DNA of 60,645 bases. Source: Spirochaetales bacterium. Lineage in GTDB: Bacteria > Spirochaetota > Spirochaetia > SZUA-6 > DRHE01. The translations under genes were made by a program, and so were the position numbers. Positions 24,470 through 32,392 of the stretch are shown here, piece by piece (the first letter of the stretch is position 1; every line of letters begins with the position of its first letter). The stretch is from NCBI GenBank assembly GCA_030604195.1, contig JAUVWI010000015.1, positions 1-60,645 of the forward strand. Reading direction: 5' to 3'. Below the pieces are notes generated by a model. The model was given only the letters and a program-made list of their open reading frames with translations. It had not been told where the DNA came from and did no database searches.

Positions 24470-25435
24470 ATGGGTAAATGGAAATTCCCGCCAGAAGGCG
24501 GACATATGGAGAAGCCGGATAAAATCTATTATCAAACCATGACCAAAAAAGATGTAGAAGAACGGCTCAAAGTAAATGATATTATTCTTATTCCGTTTGG
24601 TTCTACGGAAAACCATGGAGACGGTCAACCGTACGGAGAAGACACCTTTATTGTAACCAGAACGTGTGAGATGATTGCGCAAAAAACCGGGTGCACTGTG
24701 GCAGAACCTGTATGGTACGCTTCACACCCTTTCTCTCATTTAGGACAGAAAGGAACCGTACCCATACCGGACGATGTAAATTCTGCATATGTAAGGTCAA
24801 TCATATCCGGATTCTGGAACACGGGATTTCGAAAAATGATATTAATGAGTAGTCACGGACAGGAGTACATTATACCTTCCGCTATCCAGGAGTGGGGTAA
24901 GAAGTACCAGGTGCCTGCCGTTATAATTTTTTTAGATGTAACAAAGATAATGGGCGACGGACTGAAAGATAAAGCTCACGGAGGACCGTTTGAAACTCCG
25001 TTTCGACATGGTGATGAGGCGGAAAATTCGCTTTGTTTGGCTCTATTCCCGGAATTTATTCAAATGGAAAATGTAGTGGATACGGAAACCTGGGGATTCC
25101 TGCCGGAAGGTCATATAGATAAGGGTGGTGATATTTATTATTATCCGATTCCCGGCCAGAGCCACATTGGCGGTGGCGGGGTAGAGTTTGCGCTTTACCC
25201 GGAAGGGGTTTTAGGCAAACCATCTCTTGCCAAGGCAGAAAAGGCGTATCAAGCCCTGGAGAACTATTTGAATTATGTAATTAAGCTTCACGATGATATC
25301 CTGGAAAAATTTCCCCCGGGACAATTACCGGAGGCTAAGTATATGACTCAGAGGGATGAAAAGGAGATAGAGAAGCTTTTAAAAGGTCCGACGGATGGGG
25401 GAAAGCATATTTATACAATTGCCTGGCCTTCTTAG
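24470..25435 (+). CDS. creatininase-family amidohydrolase
   Basis: A 321-residue protein of the creatininase family, metal-dependent hydrolases of cyclic or linear amides. The signature LIPFGSTENHGDGQPYGEDT carries the metal ligands Glu, His and Asp (the family pattern is GSxEqHGxHLPlxtD), followed by HPFSHLGQKGT and MSSHGQEYII. It is somewhat longer than typical (about 240-260), with a C-terminal extension rich in Tyr and Lys. Its presence suggests a C-N bond in the pathway's substrate, or use of the fold on another bond; this is inference. Confidence 0.82.
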   Translation: MGKWKFPPEGGHMEKPDKIYYQTMTKKDVEERLKVNDIILIPFGSTENHGDGQPYGEDTFIVTRTCEMIAQKTGCTVAEPVWYASHPFSHLGQKGTVPIPDDVNSAYVRSIISGFWNTGFRKMILMSSHGQEYIIPSAIQEWGKKYQVPAVIIFLDVTKIMGDGLKDKAHGGPFETPFRHGDEAENSLCLALFPEFIQMENVVDTETWGFLPEGHIDKGGDIYYYPIPGQSHIGGGGVEFALYPEGVLGKPSLAKAEKAYQALENYLNYVIKLHDDILEKFPPGQLPEAKYMTQRDEKEIEKLLKGPTDGGKHIYTIAWPS

Positions 25436-25472
25436 AAGTTTAATTTATTTAGAGGTAAAAACTGGTGCAACA

Positions 25473-25556
25473 ATGAAACGTGGACCTTGTGGTTGCCGAG
25501 ATTGTTCAATTATGTCCGTTGAGCACAAATTTGAACTAATACAGGAGTACATATGA
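25473..25556 (+). CDS. 27-residue Cys-containing small ORF, possible leader
   Basis: The frame begins MKRGPCGCRDCSIMSVEHKF, with three cysteines in CGCRDC, and its TGA overlaps the ATG of the following oxidoreductase gene (ATGA). There is no good ribosome site. It may couple translation of the next gene, be a small regulatory peptide, or be chance in a 117-nt gap. Confidence 0.25.
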   Translation: MKRGPCGCRDCSIMSVEHKFELIQEYI

Positions 25557-26605
25557 GCGATAAAAAAGTACGCATTGCTTCAATCGGAGTGGGAATGATA
25601 GGTCTTGTACATGCGGAAATTCTCTCTAATATGGAAGAGTGTGAATATACAGCCATAGCCGATCCCGATTCAAAAACAGAAAAAATGGCACAGGAGCTCG
25701 ATACAAAATATTATGCAGATTACAGGGAGATGATCGACAAAGAACGTCCTCATGGAGTGGTCGTTTCGATTCCGAATGAACTGCACGAATCCGTAGGAAA
25801 GGTTTGTGCAGAAAAGGGAATGCACATTTTTATGGAGAAGCCGATTGCGCCTACAATTGAAGAAGCGGAAGAGTTGATAAAAAGCGCGCGGGAAAACAAT
25901 GTGCGGCTGCTCATTGGTCATCATAGACGATTCAATCCTATGATCGTCGCTACAAAAGAAATCATTCGTAGGGGCGAATTGGGAGATCTTGTCGGTATTT
26001 CCGTATTGTGGGGTATGTATAAACCGTCTGAATATTTTATAGCTGGTGAATGGAGGAAGAAAAAGGGCGGCGGTCCCATACTCATCAACATGATTCATGA
26101 GATAGACAATTTGCGGTATATGTATGGCGAGATCGAACGGGTCTATGCCGAGGTAAGCAACAAAACCCGCAATTTTAAAGTTGAAGATACCGTGAGTGTT
26201 ACCGTAAGGTTTAAAGACGGAGTGCTTGCGAGTATTTTGATGTCCGATACCGTTCCCTCGTTATGGGCGTATGAGCCTACGATGGGAGAGAACAAGTTTT
26301 TTTTCCCGACTAAGGGCGATATATATCATTTTTTGGGAAATAATGCCTCTCTGTCGTTCCCGGGAATGGTAAAGGTATATTATGCCGACCCATCCAAAGC
26401 AGGCTGGCAGCATCCTTTAACAACGGAGCACCTGAATATAAAAAGCAGCGATCCCTATCCACAGCAAATGAGACACTTTTGCAAAGTGGTAAAAGGGGAG
26501 GAAGAACCGAGAACCAGTGGTGAGGACGCACTCAGGACTTTGCGTGTGACTATGGCTCTTCATGAATCTGTGGAGAGAAATGAACCGGTCAAGATCGAAT
26601 ATTGA
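25553..26605 (+). CDS. Gfo/Idh/MocA-family NAD(P)-dependent oxidoreductase
   Basis: A 350-residue two-domain enzyme. The N-terminal Rossmann fold has IGVGMIGLVHA and the following IADPD acidic turn. The substrate side has HIFMEKPIAPT, the EKP lysine motif, and LIGHHRRFNP, followed by the family's MIHEIDNLRYMYG with the catalytic His. Relatives oxidise inositols, hexoses, sugar acids and N-acetylated sugars. An AGGAG ribosome site (25542-25546) precedes the ATG. It belongs to the enzyme operon after the creatininase-like gene. Confidence 0.9.
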   Translation: MSDKKVRIASIGVGMIGLVHAEILSNMEECEYTAIADPDSKTEKMAQELDTKYYADYREMIDKERPHGVVVSIPNELHESVGKVCAEKGMHIFMEKPIAPTIEEAEELIKSARENNVRLLIGHHRRFNPMIVATKEIIRRGELGDLVGISVLWGMYKPSEYFIAGEWRKKKGGGPILINMIHEIDNLRYMYGEIERVYAEVSNKTRNFKVEDTVSVTVRFKDGVLASILMSDTVPSLWAYEPTMGENKFFFPTKGDIYHFLGNNASLSFPGMVKVYYADPSKAGWQHPLTTEHLNIKSSDPYPQQMRHFCKVVKGEEEPRTSGEDALRTLRVTMALHESVERNEPVKIEY

Positions 26606-26658
26606 GTGAGAAGCAGTTTAAGGATATTTATGGTTCAAAAAAAATACTGGGGTAAAGA

Positions 26659-27690
26659 ATGAAAGCGATTATCAAGGCTACAGACCAGGCAGGATCATTG
26701 CAAGTAACCGATATGCCTACGCCACAGCCCGGTCCGGGAGAGGTGTTGGTTCAGATAAAGGCGACCGGACTCTGCTATACAGATGTCACGATACTGAATA
26801 ATAAATATGTCGGTAGAAAGCCGGTGCCGATACCGCTAATCTTAGGGCATGAAGGCGCCGGCCTTATCTCAGAACTGGGGCAGGGTGTAAGTGTCCATTC
26901 AGCCGGAGACAGGGTTGTTATAGAACCGCTTGCCGGCTGCGGACACTGTAGCCAGTGCCTGAAAGGCTTCCAGAATATGTGTCAGGACTGGGAACATGTG
27001 GGAGTTACGCGGCACGGAACATTTTCCGAATATATAGTTGTACCCGCGGATCAAGTGCACCGCATACCCGATTATGTTACATTTGAAGAAGCCGCGTTAA
27101 CGGAACCATTCGGCCTGGTCGTACGTTCTCTGGAGCAGTCGAAACCGATAGCAGGCGAAACCGTTGCCATACTCGGACCAGGTTCTCTGGGTATTATGCA
27201 TCTATTGGCGTATAAAGCATCCGGAGCATCAAAAGTCATTATGGTCGGATTGGGGAAGGATAGAAAACGCTTTGACATTGCGCGTACATTGGGAGCGGAT
27301 CATACTATCAATATAGAAGAAAAAGATCCGGTAAAAGCGATTTTAGATATTACAGAAGGAGAAGGGGCGGATATTGTGGTTGAAACAGCAAATTCGCCCA
27401 AGGCGACGCAGATGACCTTTGACCTGGTTGCGCCGAGGGGAAGGATTGTTTTATTCGGACTTTATCCCAAAGCTGAATTCAGTCCGGTTGCTATGCTTCG
27501 TAAGGGTCTTTCCGTGTATGGAGATGTTGGGCAGGTTACCCGTCAGTTTCTGTATTCTCTGAAATTACTCGGGTCCGACAAAATCAATCTTAAGAGTTTG
27601 ATAACCAGGCGTTTTTCTTTTGATGAAGCGCCGGAAGCTTTCGAAGCCGCAAGGCAGGGGGATATGGTTAAAGTTATATTTAAAGCATAG
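26659..27690 (+). CDS. zinc-dependent medium-chain alcohol/polyol dehydrogenase
   Basis: A 343-residue MDR enzyme. The catalytic zinc site uses Cys in GLCYTDV, and His-Glu in LGHEGAG. The structural zinc cysteines are CGHCSQCLKGFQNMC. The cofactor fold has ILGPGSLGIM and VGLGKDRKR. It is closest in style to sorbitol, threonine or galactitol dehydrogenases. It is the last gene of the operon; a hairpin with a T-run follows 15 nt later. It is likely one of the oxidation steps of the imported compound. Confidence 0.92.
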   Translation: MKAIIKATDQAGSLQVTDMPTPQPGPGEVLVQIKATGLCYTDVTILNNKYVGRKPVPIPLILGHEGAGLISELGQGVSVHSAGDRVVIEPLAGCGHCSQCLKGFQNMCQDWEHVGVTRHGTFSEYIVVPADQVHRIPDYVTFEEAALTEPFGLVVRSLEQSKPIAGETVAILGPGSLGIMHLLAYKASGASKVIMVGLGKDRKRFDIARTLGADHTINIEEKDPVKAILDITEGEGADIVVETANSPKATQMTFDLVAPRGRIVLFGLYPKAEFSPVAMLRKGLSVYGDVGQVTRQFLYSLKLLGSDKINLKSLITRRFSFDEAPEAFEAARQGDMVKVIFKA

Positions 27691-27704
27691 ATGTATGAAT
27701 TGCA

Positions 27705-27753
27705 AGGGGAAATACCAGTTCCACGGAAAGTTGTTTCCCCTGTGCCTTTTTTT
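27705..27753. terminator. terminator between convergent operons
   Basis: AGGGGAAA (27705-27712) pairs with TTTCCCCT (27734-27741), with an inner TTCC/GGAA stem, and a T-run follows at 27747-27753 on the plus strand. It ends the enzyme operon and may also serve the minus-strand operon, whose stop is at 27782. Confidence 0.7.
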
Positions 27754-27781
27754 CGTATAAGTTTGGCATAGCAGAATTTAT

Positions 27782-28999
27782 TTACTTGTTCGAATATTTG
27801 TATTTCGCTGCTGTCTCGTACACGGCCAGGATCTTCTCGGGCACTACATCGCTTTGGAAGTTGTGCACCTGCGAGAAAACATATCCGCCGCCCTTGGCAA
27901 ATACCTTTACAAGTCCGTCAACATGCCGCTTGACATCATCAATTGTTTTATACCGGTCAAAGTTCTGGGTATCCGCCCCGCCGCCCCAGAAAATTATTTG
28001 TTTTCCATATGTGTCCTTGAGCCTTTGAGGATCCATTCCCGCAGCGCTTATCTGGACCGGGTTAAGCAAGTCAACGCCTATCTCAATATAGTCGGGTATC
28101 AGATCGAATATCGCGCCGCAACAGTGCATCAGAACCTTGATGTTCGGATAGCTCTCATGGATGAACTGACATTGCTGCCTGTGGTAGGGCTTGATAATTT
28201 CGCGGTACATTTTCGGCGAGATCTGAAGGGAGAATTGCGTCCCAATATCATCGAAGAAATGCACCACATCCACCTTGTCAGAAGCACGGTCCAGTATATT
28301 CTTGAGGTTGGATATGTTCGCTTCGAGGACCTTCCGGAAGTAGGCATGCATGAGCTGTGGCTGAGTTGCAAGATTGCAATAGAAATCCTCATGACCAAAA
28401 TCCCTCTGCCCTTGCTCGAAGATACTGCCGCCGAAAATCATCACGATTGATTTATCAGTGGACGTATATAGACGCTCAATGTCTTTGACTATGAAATCAA
28501 TCTCCTCGCCGTCCATCGGCGTGGCAGGATGGCAGTTTCTTAATTCGCTTATCTCTGTGACACCATTGAGCGGGTGCGCTATCTGGTCGAAATACAGGCC
28601 GTTTTCGGGAATGCGCGCAAAGGGAACACCCTCTACATAGATCGTATTGTTGCCTTTTTCGTCCACTACCGGGGCAAACTCGGAGGGGAACAGACAAGGA
28701 GTGCCATCAGGCAACACACCTTCAATCCATTCCTTGCGGCTGATCTGAAACCGATAGCGCATGCGGTGTGTCTGCACGAAGTCCCCGCTCAGAATGTCTA
28801 TAACCTGCGTGTCAATTTCCGCCAGGAATTGGAACAGATCGTAGACCTTGATTGATATCTGTTCCATACCCAAATAACGCAGCAGTTTGGCATAGGCAAA
28901 AGCGCTGATTCCATCGGTTGGCAGTGCGCCACAACTGATGACAATACCGTCCGATAGCTCGCCTTTGAGGTATTTTCTCACTCTTTCTCGTGATGTCAT
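27782..28999 (-). CDS. uroporphyrinogen decarboxylase-family protein (not HemE)
   Basis: A 405-residue TIM-barrel protein of the URO-D family. It starts MTSRERVRKYLKGE and contains VMIFGGSIFEQG, FFDDIGTQFSLQISPKMYRE and VLMHCCGAIFDLIPDYIEIG. The last holds His and Cys residues that in the MtaA/MtbA/CmuA methyltransferase branch bind zinc and the thiol methyl acceptor. It is too long and too different for heme synthesis. Many such genes lie in anaerobic sugar or aromatic clusters with unknown reactions. It is last in an operon with a TRAP transporter, 78 nt after the DctM gene, so it probably acts on the imported compound. No corrinoid protein gene is next to it. Confidence 0.82.
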   Translation of the reverse strand: MTSRERVRKYLKGELSDGIVISCGALPTDGISAFAYAKLLRYLGMEQISIKVYDLFQFLAEIDTQVIDILSGDFVQTHRMRYRFQISRKEWIEGVLPDGTPCLFPSEFAPVVDEKGNNTIYVEGVPFARIPENGLYFDQIAHPLNGVTEISELRNCHPATPMDGEEIDFIVKDIERLYTSTDKSIVMIFGGSIFEQGQRDFGHEDFYCNLATQPQLMHAYFRKVLEANISNLKNILDRASDKVDVVHFFDDIGTQFSLQISPKMYREIIKPYHRQQCQFIHESYPNIKVLMHCCGAIFDLIPDYIEIGVDLLNPVQISAAGMDPQRLKDTYGKQIIFWGGGADTQNFDRYKTIDDVKRHVDGLVKVFAKGGGYVFSQVHNFQSDVVPEKILAVYETAAKYKYSNK

Positions 29000-29077
29000 G
29001 TTTGCGTCACTCCACTACCAGAAGCAGACTGAACATCGTCTTCAGTAGTTACAGTAGGTTACTCAGCTTGGCGCCTA

Positions 29078-30361
29078 TCACCTCACAAAACGCGTCATGA
29101 ACATTACCGTATCCGGGATATATGTGATGATTGCGAGTGCAACGAGCAGCACGCATATAAGCGGCATCACTTCTCGTATCAGATCCTTGAGTGATATCTT
29201 GCCGATGCCGGCTGTTATAAACAGCAGCATGCCAAACGGCGGCGTTAATAGACCGATCATCATGTTCAGGCAAATCATCACACCGAAATGAACCAGATCG
29301 ATGTTATAGTATTGCACCAGCGGCAGGATAATTGGGACAAACACGAGCTGGGAAACATTCACATCCACCAGAGCGCCAAGAATGAGGAATAGGAAATTGA
29401 CTGCGAGCAGGAACACCCAGGGGCTGCTTACGATACTGCTCATCGCATTCACAACGACTTTTGATACCTGTTCAGAGGTGATAATAAACGAAAAACCATA
29501 AGCACCTGCTATCACCAGGAAAATTACTCCTGTCGTTTTCAATGTATCGAACAGGATCTTCCCGAGAGCCTTTGCGTTCAGGGTTCGATAGACGAGGAAC
29601 GCAATGACCAGCGTATAGGCAGCCGCCACGGCGCCGGCTTCCGTCGGCGTCATTATTCCTGTATAAATCCCAGTCAGAAGAATTACCGGGGTCAGCAGCG
29701 CCGGTACGGCTTTGAACGTACTGCGTATAAAATGGCTGAAGGCGACCTTAGCGCCGATCGGATAGCTGCGCTTCTTGGAAATGAAGTACACATAGATTCC
29801 AGTCACGATGCAAAGAATGATCGCGGGCACCATACCGCCCATAAACAGCTTGCCAACCGAAGTGCCGGAAATCATGGCGTAGATGACAAACGGGATGGAA
29901 GGGGGAAAGATGGGCCCGATCACCGCGGTTGAAGCCGTGATTGCACAGGAAAAAGGCATGTCATACCCTTCCTTTTTCATCTGTGAAATCTCCAGTGTGC
30001 CAAGGCCGGAGGCATCGGCCACCGCGCTTCCGGTCATACCGGCAAAGATCAGCGACGCGACTATGTTGACATAACCGGTTGCGCCGTGTTTGTGTCCGAT
30101 GATCGATCTGGCAAAGTCAAATATCTTATCCGTTACCTCGCTGGAATTCATCACATTGGCCGTGAAAATAAACAGCGGAATGGCGATGAGAATGTATGAG
30201 TTTGTCAGGCCGAAGCATACAGTATTGACCAGCGAGCCAAGGCTGATCCCTTTCGCAAGATAGTAAGCAATCGAACCAACCAGCATACCCAGACCAACGG
30301 GCATGCGGATTATGAAGGCAATAATCAAAAAGAGGAACGGTATTAACAGGTACCAGCTCAT
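29078..30361 (-). CDS. dctM: TRAP transporter large permease (DctM)
   Basis: A 427-residue membrane protein with about twelve hydrophobic segments. It forms the ion-driven transport channel for organic acids bound by the DctP protein. Supporting segments are the early FLIIAFIIRMPVGLGML, ADASGLGTLEISQMKKEGYD, FPPSIPFVIYAMISG and TPPFGMLLFITAGIG. Its ATG overlaps the dctQ stop as ATGA, so the two membrane subunits are coupled. Confidence 0.93.
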   Translation of the reverse strand: MSWYLLIPFLFLIIAFIIRMPVGLGMLVGSIAYYLAKGISLGSLVNTVCFGLTNSYILIAIPLFIFTANVMNSSEVTDKIFDFARSIIGHKHGATGYVNIVASLIFAGMTGSAVADASGLGTLEISQMKKEGYDMPFSCAITASTAVIGPIFPPSIPFVIYAMISGTSVGKLFMGGMVPAIILCIVTGIYVYFISKKRSYPIGAKVAFSHFIRSTFKAVPALLTPVILLTGIYTGIMTPTEAGAVAAAYTLVIAFLVYRTLNAKALGKILFDTLKTTGVIFLVIAGAYGFSFIITSEQVSKVVVNAMSSIVSSPWVFLLAVNFLFLILGALVDVNVSQLVFVPIILPLVQYYNIDLVHFGVMICLNMMIGLLTPPFGMLLFITAGIGKISLKDLIREVMPLICVLLVALAIITYIPDTVMFMTRFVR

Positions 30362-30891
30362 ATCGATGTATCTCTCTGTTCGGTGTTGTAGCGCTGAACG
30401 TACGTCTTGTTCCTGAATGCCTTGATATCCAGGACCAGGCGGTATGCCGACCGAAGTACAGTGGAAATCAGCAGAATGGGGAATGATAAAAAAACGATCC
30501 GAAGCGGTATTCTCATAATCGATGTCACGGCGCGAAGTTTCACTAGATACCTGATGGATGCAGGTAGTGCAACTGTAAAGAATACGATCACAATCACATA
30601 CGAAATGATCCGTAGAATGTTCTGGCCTTTGGGGTTAAGTCTGGTGTACAGCAAATCAAAAATGACATGATCTTCTGTTCGGTACGCGGCGCAGGCTCCC
30701 AGAAGACCCACCACAACAAACGCATTGATAGAAAGCTCAAAGGTCCAGTTTTGAGGATTCTTCATAACATAGCGGAAGAAAACATTGATCAGGAAAGCGA
30801 GAAACAACATGACAAACACGGCGACAGGCAGATAAACCTCAATGAAGTCTGCGAACCAGCGAGCGGCTTTCTTAATTTGCCCCATAGTCAT
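30358..30891 (-). CDS. dctQ: TRAP transporter small permease (DctQ)
   Basis: A 177-residue four-segment membrane protein with FFRYVMKNPQNWTFELSINA, the conserved WTFE/W..E region of DctQ, and YRTEDHVIFDLLY. It stabilises the large permease and meets the binding protein. It lies between dctP (85-nt gap with a hairpin) and dctM (4-nt overlap). Confidence 0.9.
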   Translation of the reverse strand: MTMGQIKKAARWFADFIEVYLPVAVFVMLFLAFLINVFFRYVMKNPQNWTFELSINAFVVVGLLGACAAYRTEDHVIFDLLYTRLNPKGQNILRIISYVIVIVFFTVALPASIRYLVKLRAVTSIMRIPLRIVFLSFPILLISTVLRSAYRLVLDIKAFRNKTYVQRYNTEQRDTSI

Positions 30892-30928
30892 CAGTACCCC
30901 CCAATCTATGGCATTACCCTATTGCCAA

Positions 30929-30953
30929 ACAGGCGCTGCACAGCAGCGCCTGT
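30929..30953. promoter_or_regulatory. 10-bp hairpin between dctP and dctQ
   Basis: ACAGGCGCTG (30929-30938) pairs exactly with CAGCGCCTGT (30944-30953) around a 5-nt loop. On the minus strand it follows the dctP stop and lacks a long T-run. It is a likely processing or partial-termination signal giving more binding protein than permease. Confidence 0.55.
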
Positions 30954-30976
30954 ATACCGGCCATAGTCTTGTGTTG

Positions 30977-31990
30977 TTACTTCAGTGCCTGAACACGATC
31001 GTACAGATCCATATCCCAGTCATCTGTGAGGCCATTTTCAACATAATAGTTGTAGGAATGAGCCTGGAACGCATCGACGTCCGGATACGTGATGATCATC
31101 CCATAATCTTTCATGAATCCTACGAGCTCTGCCTCCTGCTCGTACGTTGTTTTGCTACCTTCCATGCAGGCATAGTGTGCCGCTTCCTTCATCCACTGCT
31201 GCTGCTGTTCCGTCATCTCATTCCAGACACTGTTGGTGACGCAAAGCAGTTTCACGTCGATGATATGCTTTGTCAGGGAAATCTGCTTGGTTACTTCGTA
31301 GAACTTCATAGCATACGTGCCAGGCAGTGGATTGTCCTGTGCTTCAATTGTACCCATCTGCAGGGCCGTATAGACCTCAGAATATGCAATCGGAGTAACA
31401 TTTCCGCCCATGGATCTGCCTGCGGCAATCCACGCCGGGGCATTGGGCATCCGAAGAATCATTCCATACACATCCTCCGGTGTCATGATCGGTTTTTCCC
31501 ACTTTGTATTGATTGTCCGCGATCCCTGAGTCATCGCTGCAAGGGGAGTATACCCGCAAGCCTCGGCAACCATCTGGTAAAAGTCAGCAGCAACTTCCGA
31601 ATCCAGTGCAAAGACTTTTTCCATGTGCTCATAGCTTGTAAAGATATACGGAGCTGCAAACATGTTCGCTGTAGGGAGGTAGGGACCCATGTCCTGGAAA
31701 GCCAGAGTCGACATATCCAGATCGCCGGTCATCATCGCGGAGACTTCCCCTTCCTGGGTGAACAGCGTACCGCTATAATAGGTCTCTACCTTAATCTGGC
31801 CGCCGGAAAGCTCTTCAATCTTTTCAGCGAACTTCGTCTCAGTAACACCCTGCGGATGTTCTTCATTTTCAAGCTGGTTGTACGTCAGCACAAAGCTTTT
31901 GGCCTCTCCGGGTTTCTCACCCGTACCACCTGCCATTGCAAATGCAACAATGACAACCATGAATACCATTGCTATAACGATTTTCTTCAT
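30977..31990 (-). CDS. dctP: TRAP transporter substrate-binding protein (DctP)
   Basis: A 337-residue periplasmic protein. The signal peptide ends near FAMAGGTGEKPGE, a spirochaete-like pattern. DctP features are TETKFAEKIEELSGGQIKVE, DLDMSTLAFQDMGPYLP, and ILRMPNAPAWIAAGRSMGGN with the carboxylate-binding arginine. Then come GTIEAQDNPL and KHIIDVKLLCV. The ligand is probably a carboxylate, such as a sugar acid or another organic acid. The gene is first in its operon; the ribosome site GGAGGC is upstream, and the promoter is at 32127-32154. Confidence 0.92.
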   Translation of the reverse strand: MKKIVIAMVFMVVIVAFAMAGGTGEKPGEAKSFVLTYNQLENEEHPQGVTETKFAEKIEELSGGQIKVETYYSGTLFTQEGEVSAMMTGDLDMSTLAFQDMGPYLPTANMFAAPYIFTSYEHMEKVFALDSEVAADFYQMVAEACGYTPLAAMTQGSRTINTKWEKPIMTPEDVYGMILRMPNAPAWIAAGRSMGGNVTPIAYSEVYTALQMGTIEAQDNPLPGTYAMKFYEVTKQISLTKHIIDVKLLCVTNSVWNEMTEQQQQWMKEAAHYACMEGSKTTYEQEAELVGFMKDYGMIITYPDVDAFQAHSYNYYVENGLTDDWDMDLYDRVQALK

Positions 31991-32095
31991 CCTTTTGCCT
32001 CCTTAGATATTTTAATAGAGCAATGCTCTATTTATTACTGCCCATTTATGTACAATAAATGAACCTATACCGATAAAATTACTCATCATTTTAAA

Positions 32096-32154
32096 TATAC
32101 TCTAATTATATTCTTATTATTACTTCATAATATCATAAATATGACCTTTGTCAA
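32096..32154 (-). promoter_or_regulatory. promoter of the TRAP operon with the shared regulator motif
   Basis: On the minus strand there is TTGACA (32149-32154), a 16-nt spacer and TATTAT (32127-32132). Fourteen nt after the -10 box comes AATATAATTAGAGTATA (32112 down to 32096), which matches the motif inside the promoter at 19743-19771 at 16 of 17 positions. This strongly suggests that one regulator governs both operons. Confidence 0.6.
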
Positions 32155-32390
32155 GCCTTTTCCACAATATCCGGATGCCTTTCTGCCATTTCATCCATCA
32201 GGTTATGAGCTCTCGCATTTCTGCTTCTGAAGCTTTGGTTACTTTAAAAGCTAAGGGCAGCTCGTAGTTTGCATCCACAATGTATCAAACATAGCATCAA
32301 CTTCATACTGGTGCTCTATCAATATTTTCAATTTCTTTCCACCCGAAGTGTCGACATAAGCTGCTGAGGCTTTCGATTGGTGCTAATCGG
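32155..32390 (-). pseudogene. transposase remnant
   Basis: Reading the minus strand in changing frames gives VDANYELPLAFKVTKASEAE, then HNLMDEMAERHPDIVEKA, blocks typical of DDE transposases of the IS4/IS1182-like groups. An upstream block reads ESLSSLCRHFGWKEIENI. Stops and frameshifts separate the blocks, so the element is dead. Its end coincides with the TRAP operon promoter, which may therefore have been built at the edge of an old insertion. Confidence 0.6.
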
Positions 32391-32392
32391 CG

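Noticed and set aside
27854..28450. 198-residue plus-strand open frame
   Set aside because: Antisense to the UroD-like gene; no ribosome site and no recognisable motif.
30842..32062. 406-residue plus-strand open frame rich in Cys and His
   Set aside because: It runs exactly antisense to dctP, has no ribosome site, and its composition is that expected from the complement of a well-conserved gene.
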